29,401 bases of DNA, taken from the NCBI GenBank assembly GCA_040397785.1, contig JBBAVI010000073.1, positions 1-29,401 on the forward strand. Reading direction: 5' to 3'. This document shows, piece by piece, positions 16,801-23,609 of the stretch (position 1 is its first letter; each line of letters starts with the position of its first letter). The notes below the pieces were generated by a model. It saw only the letters and a list, made by a program, of their open reading frames with translations, was not told the DNA's origin and made no database searches. The translations under genes were made by a program, and so were the position numbers. The DNA is from M3007 sp040397785. GTDB lineage: Bacteria; Bacteroidota; Bacteroidia; Chitinophagales; Saprospiraceae.

Positions 16801-19347
16801 ATTTTTAAAGTGGTACTGTCGGACAACCAGTTTGAATCGGGGACGTATTTTGATGATGGGGAGTATTTGGATAAGTCCAAGGACAAAGTATTTCGTGTAA
16901 AACCCAATGTAAGCTATTCCGTAAAAGTGAAAGTGGGACTTTACAACGCAGAGAATGTCCGCGTCTTTATCGATTACAACAACGATGGCAAGTTTCAATC
17001 GTATTTGGGGGAAGTGTCGGCCCAGGTTTCGGCAACACCTACTTCTTATGCTGATGTGAAAATCAAGACCCCAACCAATTTGAAGAAGAATCAAGGTCTG
17101 AGAATGCGGGTGATCAGCGACTATAATAGTATCGATACAACGGGTTGTGGAACTTGTTCTTATGGACAGGCTGAGGATTTTAGTTTGTTATATGAAAAAA
17201 CCACGGCCAATTTCAAGGTGGATAAAACGGCATTTTGTTTGGGTGATACTGCCAGATTTACTGACATGTCGGACGGTCTAATTGGGCAATACGAATGGGA
17301 TTTTGGTGCGGGTGCTGTGCCGACGAAAGCCACGGGAAAAGGGCCTTGGACGGTTAAATATTCGAGTCCTGGTTACAAAACGGTTAAACTGCGATTGAAC
17401 AACGGGGATGATAGTTTAGTGAAAACAGCTATGTTGGAAGTTATCGCATTGCCCAATGGCATCGTAAGAGTTAAGGAGGGCAATAATCCAATTTGTGAGG
17501 AAAACCGTTTGGTCTTGGCCGTGTCCAACAATCAATCGCTGCCGCTGAAATACAATTGGTATAAAATGGAATTGCCATGGAATTTGTTGGTTTCGGATAG
17601 TTTGTTGACCATTACGAAAATTGCCTTGTCCGATTCGGGGAAATACATCGCCATTTTGGATCACCGGGGTTGCTTGGATACTACAGCCGAATTTTCTCTT
17701 AAGGTATGGGCCAAACCATTGGCGAAGATGGGTTACGATGCAAATTATTCACCTTGTTTAAGAGGAAATAAATTCACATTTACTGACCAGTCTATGGTGT
17801 ATAATAATAGTATTTTGTCGAGGTCTTGGAAGGCGGTGAGTCCAGTTAAGACCGCTACAAGTAATGCGTTTAGTCAAGTTTTTTCATCGGCGGGGAATCA
17901 AACGGTGCAATTGATTGTGGTCTCTGCGGAGGGCTGTTTGGATACGGAGGCAATTGTGGTTAAGGTGAAAGGTCATCCCGTATCTCAATTTGCTTTTGCC
18001 AAAGCTGCGCAATGCGATAAAAACAACCGCTTTGATGTCGTGAATTCGAGTGTGAATCCGGCGAGCAGTGGGGGCGGTTCGTTGTGGTATATCTATGATT
18101 GGAAGGATGGTAATGCGGGCGCTGATGTGGCTGCGGCAAGTCATAGTTTCTCTGTTGGTGGCAAGTATAATGTCCAATTGATTGTCAAAAATGCGGTTGG
18201 ATGCACCGATACTTCATATCAAATGGCAACGGTGGTGAATACGCCCAAGGCGGATTTTACGCTCGGTGCAAATGAAATCTGTGAGGGTGGGTTGTTGAAG
18301 ATTACGGATTTGCAGAATGCGTATTCGGATCTATCGGCGACAGCCAAATACAATTGGAATTGGGGCGATGCAAGGACGCATCAAGGGAAATTTGCGTTGA
18401 AATCTGCTTCTACCCGTGATACCAATATCTTGTATTCAAGTTTTGGGAACTATACGGTGAAATTGAAGACTATCACATCGATTTTGGGCTGTAGCGATTC
18501 GATGTTTAAGACGGTTTCGGTTTATTCTGTGCCAAAAGTTAAGGTTTCGGTGAATCAATTGGCATTCTGTGCAAATATGCAGTCGGCGATTTTTACAAAT
18601 CAATCCACCAATGCCGATGGAAAAAGTTTGCAACACAATTGGGTCTTTGGCGATGGTGGTTTGTCTACCGCGCTGTCTCCGTCTCATCTTTATAAAATCG
18701 CTGGTAAGTTTATCGTAAAGTATCGAACAATAAGTCCTTTTGTCTCGGGTGGTGGCTGCTCAGATTCTATGTCGTTGCCTGCCATTACGGTGGTGCCTGA
18801 AGTAGATGCATCGTTTACCTATTCAAAAAACGCATCGGAAAAGAATCGTGAATCGTATTTGTTTGAGGCCTTGGATAATAAGCTGATTCCGATGGATCGC
18901 ACATTTAAATGGGAGTTTGGTTTGGGCGATACTTCTGCCAAGGGCGATCGAATAACCCATGTTTTCAATAAAAATGGGAAATATCGCATTTTACTCACCG
19001 CAACGAATGCTTTGGGCTGTAATGATACGAGTTCTCAGTGGATTTTGATTGAGAGTCCCAAGTTGAAGAATCAGGACAATCCATTCAGTTTTTATGTGTT
19101 TCCAAACCCGACAGCGAAATCGGTAAATTACAAGTTCGAGGCTGCTGCTGGATCAAAAATCAAGATACAATTGCATACAATTTTGGGTCAAGAAGTGCTG
19201 TATGAGCGAAATTGGGATATCCAAGAAGCCGGGACGTATTTTGAGACCATCGACCTAAAACGATTGGGTCTTGCAGCCGGAGTTTATCCGTTAACCATCG
19301 AATCGGGAGATCAGCGATTGTCGGTTAAGATAATTTTGATTGAGTAA
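13855..19347 (+). CDS. Large T9SS-secreted protein: Asp-box/sortilin-type propeller, GEVED, PKD repeats, sorting domain
   Basis: A secreted or cell-surface protein of 1,830 residues; function unknown, adhesin or surface glycan/protein binding is likely. Order: signal peptide (about 1-35; an ATG at 13867 is a slightly shorter alternative), a ~90-residue Bacteroidota N-terminal module with WVQLMLSPRPNYYEVKRAF, a Ser/Gly linker (about 137-160), then a VPS10/sortilin or BNR-like beta-propeller (about 195-870) with at least eight Asp-box motifs such as TTDYGANW (232-239), STNSGKDW, STDGGDNF, SKNGGATW and STNNGLSW (761). Then a PKD-like domain, a GEVED domain (968-1113, VFIDYNNDGKF and SYGQAEDFSLLY), PKD-like repeats (about 1115-1735) each ending with GCxDT/S, and a type A sorting domain (1744-1830) starting FYVFPNPTAKSV and ending SVKIILIE. 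Its 3' end overlaps the convergent gene. Confidence 0.9.
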   Translation: METGMNSRRLGRLLRFIFAELGLMVFSLMPLLSQTPSTGSSTSGLVKSKKPMEMPLVDTTIKWVQLMLSPRPNYYEVKRAFDQHFGGVVPFKGQGYKVFKRWEYRVINHLDSAGYVNWNFGVMDELSSNIVSGSSSAGSGSGSGTGSGSGSSSGSGGPAGGKSVNGLNGGKPMAPATWCPTAGRWSAVGPVKQPYNQTSQPTGIGRINGIAFHPTDTNTVFALAPQGGVWKTTDYGANWNLLWGAGNGAKSSATTPSNPFLTLGVSSMVVSYRNPDTMYIGTGDRDAGDAPGYGVLMSSDGGKTFVSRNSGFGNYPVNRLVMHPKNSAVLLAANNLGISKSTNSGKDWTPANPFYNISANFTDLVYHPYNPNIVYASGNGTFYRSTDGGDNFSQIANGLPTSGMQRGQIAVSKADRSRVYFLVAAGSRFQGLYLSIDSGINFVKQNTSPANILGYSELGNDGSGQAWYDLDISADPFNAKTVYVHGINIWKSTDAGVTFKICGHWVGAGGADDIHADQHIGEFNNTGKTLFAGNDGGVYYSKNGGATWVNITNGIQNSQIYRLSVAQSTDDLGAHGYQDNGSMQHDNGEVFTYYGGDGMDCAVDPKDERYVYGSYVFGDIYRAIERNEIVTIAANGVNGINEGGGWLTPFVLQEGNPNRMFAGYNNVWRCDSVKSKTKIVWTKLTSGWTGNVREIKSSVSNKRHLYVIRGDGRVFLCRNAEASNPTFVNITPTNFTLRTLEVDPKDTNKIYGASTTAIYQSTNNGLSWSTAPLTSINVKAGINYGVINVVKADSSATPTGLYIATDRAMYYHNPSTALTEEFSNELPLWMDITDIDIYHSPKGRDYSFIYISTYGRGVWKSPLFDDGSGLYKAKMFAYDSILSVGGALKLQERIIASVNNTTPIEWSLTPTTGYSWTKGNAYSANPELKFTSSGIYNVSLTARSCLASNTETKKVWLRVFPSPASPSCLSKTNYQTSNYGIGIFKVVLSDNQFESGTYFDDGEYLDKSKDKVFRVKPNVSYSVKVKVGLYNAENVRVFIDYNNDGKFQSYLGEVSAQVSATPTSYADVKIKTPTNLKKNQGLRMRVISDYNSIDTTGCGTCSYGQAEDFSLLYEKTTANFKVDKTAFCLGDTARFTDMSDGLIGQYEWDFGAGAVPTKATGKGPWTVKYSSPGYKTVKLRLNNGDDSLVKTAMLEVIALPNGIVRVKEGNNPICEENRLVLAVSNNQSLPLKYNWYKMELPWNLLVSDSLLTITKIALSDSGKYIAILDHRGCLDTTAEFSLKVWAKPLAKMGYDANYSPCLRGNKFTFTDQSMVYNNSILSRSWKAVSPVKTATSNAFSQVFSSAGNQTVQLIVVSAEGCLDTEAIVVKVKGHPVSQFAFAKAAQCDKNNRFDVVNSSVNPASSGGGSLWYIYDWKDGNAGADVAAASHSFSVGGKYNVQLIVKNAVGCTDTSYQMATVVNTPKADFTLGANEICEGGLLKITDLQNAYSDLSATAKYNWNWGDARTHQGKFALKSASTRDTNILYSSFGNYTVKLKTITSILGCSDSMFKTVSVYSVPKVKVSVNQLAFCANMQSAIFTNQSTNADGKSLQHNWVFGDGGLSTALSPSHLYKIAGKFIVKYRTISPFVSGGGCSDSMSLPAITVVPEVDASFTYSKNASEKNRESYLFEALDNKLIPMDRTFKWEFGLGDTSAKGDRITHVFNKNGKYRILLTATNALGCNDTSSQWILIESPKLKNQDNPFSFYVFPNPTAKSVNYKFEAAAGSKIKIQLHTILGQEVLYERNWDIQEAGTYFETIDLKRLGLAAGVYPLTIESGDQRLSVKIILIE
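14269..14337 (+). repeat. Ser/Gly-codon low-complexity linker and GC-rich palindrome
   Basis: Repeated GGTTCTGGAAGTGGC-like units encode an (S/T)G linker between the N-terminal module and the propeller. It ends in a perfect 12-base palindrome, GGCGGGCCCGCC, at 14320-14331. Such linkers change length easily between strains. Confidence 0.6.
14390..14422. other. Perfect 12-base-pair GC-rich inverted repeat inside coding sequence
   Basis: GCCCCACCGCCG (14390-14401) pairs exactly with CGGCGGTGGGGC (14411-14422) around a 9-base loop. It encodes the stretch just before the propeller (CPTAGRWSAVGP). There is no U-tract after it, so it is not a normal intrinsic terminator. Confidence 0.7.
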
Positions 19348-20348
19348 TTATTGTATCGCGCTATGTAGGTCCCTGCGCTAAGGCTAGAAGGTATTTGGAT
19401 TTCATGAGTCGCGGATTTTGCATTGTCTAATGGCGTTTTGAAACAGATTTTACCGGCCAAATTGTAAACATTTAACTCGTTTTTTTGCTGGTAATTGGTT
19501 GTATTTGCGTTTGCCACCACGTGAATTGTATTCGATATAGTATTGAAATAAAGGGGTCGTTTGAATTGATTGGGGTATGTTTCGCTGCTATTTTTCGCTG
19601 CTTGGTTAATGACGCCCACCGCATCCAAATCGAAGCCGGAGCTAGCAAATGGGGTAGGCCAGGGGTCGTTGATGATTCTGTTTTTGCTATCGCGTTGCGC
19701 ATAGAGTGTGTCGATGCTTCCTACCACGTCTATGATTCGGACATATCGAATTTCGTTTATTCGAATGTTGCTCATCATCGCTACATCCTTTAAATCGAAG
19801 GGAGTTCCATAGGGATGTCGGTATTTCCCCGCGAGGTTATGAATTTTTGTCGGTTGGGTATAGCCAAATGCTGCGGTTTGGGTCTTGGTTTGGGTGAGGC
19901 TTTCGTTGGGCAAGCGTGCCCAGGACTGACTGTCTGTGCTGACTTCTACGAAGGCCAATTCGAGGAAGGAATCGAGGAAGGTATTTTCGAAGATGGCGAA
20001 ATCAAAGCCATTGCCATCGGAGATGGGTGGATCAAATGTTAGGGTTGCAATGCCGCCATCGCCGAGAGAAACAACACCATTGGTTGATGCTTGTCCGATG
20101 GCTGATTGGGCGGAACCGACGGAGGCGTAGCCGGAGTCGGGCAGGTTTATCTGTTTAAGTCCTCGCTGAACATGGCATTTGGAGGCCCAATTGATAAAAC
20201 AGGAACTGTCGGCCCGAAGGGCCGTAGACCCCGGCTGCCCTGCAGCCGGGGCGAACTGGGCAATGACTTGCTGGGACAAAAATCCCGTCAATAAAATGGC
20301 TATTAGAATACGGATTTGGATTTTCTGAATTCTATTGAGTGTCGACAT
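19311..20348 (-). CDS. T9SS type A sorting-domain surface protein
   Basis: A secreted or surface protein of 345 residues with unknown biochemical role. The ATG at 20348 gives a clear signal peptide (MSTLNRIQKIQIRILIAILL..., cut after VIAQ); the frame is open to 20399, but that would overlap ftcD and put a polar segment first. The mature start FAPAAGQPGSTALRADSSCF, then VVSLGDGGIATLTFDPPISDGNG and FDFAIFENTFLDSFLELAFVEVS belong to a Bacteroidota cell-surface family I recall near TonB-receptor/cobalamin-type loci (from memory). The last ~75 residues (LNVYNLAGKICFKTPL to SIKIILTDNR) are a type A sorting domain. It starts 40 bases after the ftcD stop, probably in the same transcript. Its last 37 bases overlap the opposing T9SS gene. 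Confidence 0.87.
   Translation of the reverse strand: MSTLNRIQKIQIRILIAILLTGFLSQQVIAQFAPAAGQPGSTALRADSSCFINWASKCHVQRGLKQINLPDSGYASVGSAQSAIGQASTNGVVSLGDGGIATLTFDPPISDGNGFDFAIFENTFLDSFLELAFVEVSTDSQSWARLPNESLTQTKTQTAAFGYTQPTKIHNLAGKYRHPYGTPFDLKDVAMMSNIRINEIRYVRIIDVVGSIDTLYAQRDSKNRIINDPWPTPFASSGFDLDAVGVINQAAKNSSETYPNQFKRPLYFNTISNTIHVVANANTTNYQQKNELNVYNLAGKICFKTPLDNAKSATHEIQIPSSLSAGTYIARYNNYSIKIILTDNR
20211..20251. other. Two adjacent GC-rich hairpins inside the T9SS surface-protein gene
   Basis: GGCCC-gaa-GGGCC (20211-20223) is followed by CCCCGGCTGC-cct-GCAGCCGGGG (20229-20251), a perfect 10-base-pair stem. They lie about 100-137 bases inside the minus-strand gene, just after the signal-peptide codons, encoding AAGQPGSTALRAD. 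No U-tract follows on either strand. Confidence 0.72.
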
Positions 20349-20388
20349 GCGCAGCCTTTGGGTTTTTGAAAATTCTTGTGAGCTATTA

Positions 20389-22077
20389 TCACCCACCAAT
20401 TTGCGATTCGATTTTTAAAACGATTTCGTCGCACGCAGCGTGATTTTTCGCCAGCAAGGCTCTCGCTTCGGCTACGATATTCTCCGCCCAGGTTTTATCG
20501 TTCAAGCCTTGGGCATTGATCAAAACGTTGAGCCAAGCGCCGCGGACAGCCGTTTTAATGCAAAGTGCACCTACGCCCACGTCTGACAGTGAATTGGGGT
20601 TGCCGTGTTCTGCCATTTGTTTCAAAAGTGGGATGCATTCAAACGCAGTTTGCATGGTTCTGAATGGAACTTGGGTTGCATATTTGGATGCGTCTTGGAT
20701 GGCTTGTTTCCTTGCTGATACTTGTTCTGGGGTGTCTTTAGGCAAACCAAAAGCATCCATGATGGCGTCAAAAGCACGCGTATCTTCATCTACCAATGCG
20801 ATGAGTTTGTCTTTGAGGGTCTGACCTTGTTCGGCCCACGGAGAGAATTCTTGTACGCGATCTTCCCAACCTCTTTTGGCGGCGCTCAAGTTGGCCACCA
20901 TGGTGCCCAACGCAGCGCCGAGTGTCCCGGCTAGAGCGGAAATACTGCCCCCTCCGGGGGCCGCACTATCACTTGCCGTTTCGTCGGCAAAGCCGCGAAC
21001 CGTCATATTTACCAATCTAGATTGCTTCTCATCGCGAAGCATATATTCAATAATCTTTTTCTTCGGATCAAAGGCCCCCAATTCGTTCAAGCCCATACTG
21101 TGAATGGCGCAATCAATCAGGTCGGCCTCACTCACGCCCGTGCTCAAACCCTGCTTTTCAAGGAAAAACCTGCCCGCATCCAACAAAGGCTGCAAAGGAA
21201 TCAATCCCACCAATTCGGAGCCTGTTACGCGCACGCCGCGTTCGTCGGCCGACATTCGAGTTTCCTCAAACGCAATATGCAAAGGACTAATTTTATAGTT
21301 GGTGAGGTTCATTGAGATTTGCGCCATTTTGTACTCCTCAATGTACCATCCAATGGCTTTCACACTTTTTAATTTGCCAGGAATGCGGATGGGTTCCCCG
21401 GTTTCATCGTTCATAATTTTCCCGGAATAGGGGTTGCCCTCGCGTTTAACACGACCTGCCTCGCGAACGTCAAAGGCGATGCGGTTGGCGATGCGGGTGC
21501 TTTTGGTATTCAGATTTACGTTGTAAGCGATGAGGAAATCGCGGGCGCCGATTACTGTGGCGCCGGCCGTGGGATTCATTTCTGCAGGGCCGTAATCCGG
21601 CGCCCATACTGGAATTTTGATCTTATCAAAAAAGCCCTCGTATTCACCCGCCCGAATCACACTCAGGTTGTTTCTTTCCTGGTTGGGCTGAGCGTATTCG
21701 TATAAATACGTGGGGATATGTAATTCTTCCGCAACGCGTTTTGCCAATTTCTGAGCATAAACTGCCGTCTCTTCCATGCTGATTCCGGAAATTGGGATGA
21801 GCGGACAAACATCGGTGGCGCCCATGCGGGGATGCTCCCCAGTGTGGTTGCGCATATCAATGACCTCCGCTGCCTTTTGGATTCCACGAAACACGGCCTC
21901 AATTACATCGTCTGGCGATCCAACGAGTGTAACAACTGTGCGGTTGGTGGCTTTGCCTGAATCAACGTCTAACAAGCGAATCCCATCCACCGATTCAATG
22001 GCGTCTGTAATGGCCTTGATGGTCTGAAGATTACGTCCTTCGCTGAAATTGGGTACACATTCGATAATTGGTTGCAT
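20389..22077 (-). CDS. ftcD: Fused glutamate formiminotransferase / formiminotetrahydrofolate cyclodeaminase
   Basis: Transfers the formimino group of N-formimino-L-glutamate (from histidine breakdown) to tetrahydrofolate, then deaminates it to 5,10-methenyl-THF. The 562 residues hold both activities, as in the mammalian enzyme: formiminotransferase N- and C-subdomains (1-~300) with IIECVPNFSEGRN at the start and NHTGEHPRMGATD containing His82, the position of the catalytic histidine known in the pig enzyme, then a linker and the cyclodeaminase (about 340-562) with ETASDSAAPGGGSISALAG near 366-384. No hut genes (hutH, hutU, hutI) are present here. The downstream T9SS protein gene begins 40 bases after the stop. 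It diverges from glmM over a 140-base gap with repeats. Confidence 0.95.
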   Translation of the reverse strand: MQPIIECVPNFSEGRNLQTIKAITDAIESVDGIRLLDVDSGKATNRTVVTLVGSPDDVIEAVFRGIQKAAEVIDMRNHTGEHPRMGATDVCPLIPISGISMEETAVYAQKLAKRVAEELHIPTYLYEYAQPNQERNNLSVIRAGEYEGFFDKIKIPVWAPDYGPAEMNPTAGATVIGARDFLIAYNVNLNTKSTRIANRIAFDVREAGRVKREGNPYSGKIMNDETGEPIRIPGKLKSVKAIGWYIEEYKMAQISMNLTNYKISPLHIAFEETRMSADERGVRVTGSELVGLIPLQPLLDAGRFFLEKQGLSTGVSEADLIDCAIHSMGLNELGAFDPKKKIIEYMLRDEKQSRLVNMTVRGFADETASDSAAPGGGSISALAGTLGAALGTMVANLSAAKRGWEDRVQEFSPWAEQGQTLKDKLIALVDEDTRAFDAIMDAFGLPKDTPEQVSARKQAIQDASKYATQVPFRTMQTAFECIPLLKQMAEHGNPNSLSDVGVGALCIKTAVRGAWLNVLINAQGLNDKTWAENIVAEARALLAKNHAACDEIVLKIESQIGG

Positions 22078-22081
22078 GATG

Positions 22082-22089
22082 CAAATTTA
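22082..22089 (-). promoter_or_regulatory. Putative TAnnTTTG promoter box for ftcD
   Basis: Minus-strand TAAATTTG ends 4 bases before the ftcD ATG at 22077. No -33 TTG is seen at 19-22 bases; that position instead holds the GTTTAACGC repeats, which would fit regulation by a bound protein. Confidence 0.42.
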
Positions 22090-22091
22090 TT

Positions 22092-22144
22092 GTTTAACGC
22101 CCGAAGTTTAACGCTTATTTCGTTGCGTTTTCCGTTAAACGTTT
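22092..22144. repeat. GTTTAACG repeat cluster between ftcD and glmM
   Basis: GTTTAACGC occurs at 22092-22100 and 22106-22114 as direct repeats 14 bases apart, and CGTTAAAC at 22133-22140 is an inverted third copy, part of a palindromic AAACGTTT (22137-22144). Placement immediately upstream of the ftcD promoter box suggests an operator. This is inference only; the regulator is unknown. Confidence 0.45.
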
Positions 22145-22200
22145 CCGCTTGTTTATAAAGAATAAGTCGTGAAATCTATCCAAATTCGACGGGATTTCGT

Positions 22201-22208
22201 TATTTTTG
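22201..22208 (+). promoter_or_regulatory. Putative TAnnTTTG promoter box for glmM
   Basis: TATTTTTG matches the consensus and ends 9 bases before the glmM ATG at 22218. No good -33 TTG is seen. Confidence 0.4.
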
Positions 22209-22217
22209 CATTTCTTT

Positions 22218-23597
22218 ATGACTCTCATCAAATCGATTTCTGGAATTCGTGGTACGTTGGGTGGTGTTAGCGGTGAAAACCTTACGCCCATTGATGTTGT
22301 CAAATATACCTCTGCCTATGGAAGCATGCTTTTGCAGCGCAAAAAAGGCAAAAAAGTGGTAGTAGGTAGGGATGCACGGATCAGTGGTCCAATGGTGCAT
22401 GAATTGGTAGTTAATACACTCATTGCATTGGGAATGGATGTGCTAGATGCAGGTCTATGTACTACGCCAACAGTTGAAATGGCTGTGATAGAAGAAAAGG
22501 CTGCTGGTGGAATTATTTTAACAGCAAGCCACAACCCAAAGCAGTGGAATGCCTTAAAGTTGTTAAACTACAAAGGGGAATTTATCAGCGCACAAGACGG
22601 TGAAACGGTTTTGCAATTGGCAGAATCTGCCGAAATTTCTTTCGCAACAGTAGATCATTTGGGTACACGTACGCACAGGGATTATTTGCCGATGCATATC
22701 AAAAAAATCTTAGCTTTGGAATTGGTAAAGCCAGAATTGATAGCAGCTCAAAAATATAAAATTGCGATTGATGCCGTAAATAGTGTAGGTGGAATCGCTG
22801 TTCCAGCCTTGCTTAAGGCCTTGGGCGTTGAAGAAGTTATCGAAATCAATTGCGAGCCAACTGGACATTTTGCACACAATCCAGAGCCACTGCCAGAATA
22901 TATGGGTCAGATTGCCTTTGAGGTTAAATCGTCAAAATGTGATTTGGGTATTGTGGTAGATCCTGACGTGGATCGTTTGGCATTGATTTGCGACGATGCT
23001 GAAATGTTTGGAGAAGAATATACTTTGGTGGCGGTTGCAGATTATTATTTGCGTCATACCCCAGGTCCAACAGTGAGCAATTTAAGTAGCACGCGTGCAT
23101 TGCGCGATATTACTGAAAAAGCAGGTCAGAGATATGAAGCGAGTGCAGTGGGTGAGGTGAATGTGGTCGAGAAAATGAAAGAAATCGGCGCTGTGATTGG
23201 GGGAGAAGGAAATGGCGGTATCATTGTGCCGGAATTGCATTATGGAAGAGATGCCTTGGCTGGGATTGCGTTGATATTGAGTTATTTGGCAGAAACAGGA
23301 CTCAGCGCATCAGCGCTCAGGTCCACCTATCCCAATTATCGCATGTCGAAAAATAAGGCGGAATTGCAAGCCGGAACCGACGTAGATGGAATTTTGGAAA
23401 AAATCCAAAAGAAATATAAGAAGCAACCAATGAATACGATTGATGGGGTTAAAATAGAATTCGATAATGATTGGGTGCATTTGCGCAAGAGCAACACCGA
23501 GCCCATCATTCGGATTTATGCCGAAAGTGATAGTATTAACACTGCAGAAAATCTTACACGTAAGATTTTGCAAGATATTGGTGATATATTGAACTAA
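22218..23597 (+). CDS. glmM: Phosphoglucosamine mutase (alpha-D-phosphohexomutase family)
   Basis: Converts glucosamine-6-phosphate to glucosamine-1-phosphate for UDP-GlcNAc, peptidoglycan and lipid A synthesis. The ATG at 22218 gives 459 residues; a TTG at 22206 would add four. All four family loops are present: phosphoserine loop TASHNPKQWNALKLLN with Ser104, metal loop DPDVDR at 248-253, sugar-binding loop GEGNGGIIVPELHYGRD, and phosphate-binding loop RKSNTEPIIRIYAES near the C-terminus. The sequence also fits Bacteroidota proteins named phosphomannomutase/phosphoglucomutase, so substrate specificity is by family only. The ychF gene starts 12 bases after the stop. Confidence 0.88.
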   Translation: MTLIKSISGIRGTLGGVSGENLTPIDVVKYTSAYGSMLLQRKKGKKVVVGRDARISGPMVHELVVNTLIALGMDVLDAGLCTTPTVEMAVIEEKAAGGIILTASHNPKQWNALKLLNYKGEFISAQDGETVLQLAESAEISFATVDHLGTRTHRDYLPMHIKKILALELVKPELIAAQKYKIAIDAVNSVGGIAVPALLKALGVEEVIEINCEPTGHFAHNPEPLPEYMGQIAFEVKSSKCDLGIVVDPDVDRLALICDDAEMFGEEYTLVAVADYYLRHTPGPTVSNLSSTRALRDITEKAGQRYEASAVGEVNVVEKMKEIGAVIGGEGNGGIIVPELHYGRDALAGIALILSYLAETGLSASALRSTYPNYRMSKNKAELQAGTDVDGILEKIQKKYKKQPMNTIDGVKIEFDNDWVHLRKSNTEPIIRIYAESDSINTAENLTRKILQDIGDILN

Positions 23598-23602
23598 ATT
23601 TG
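23595..23602 (+). promoter_or_regulatory. Putative TAnnTTTG box for ychF overlapping the glmM stop
   Basis: TAAATTTG begins with the TAA stop codon of glmM and ends 7 bases before the ychF ATG. TTTG at 23567-23570 is 24 bases upstream. It could allow ychF to be expressed apart from glmM. Confidence 0.38.
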
Positions 23603-23609
23603 CGCCCCA

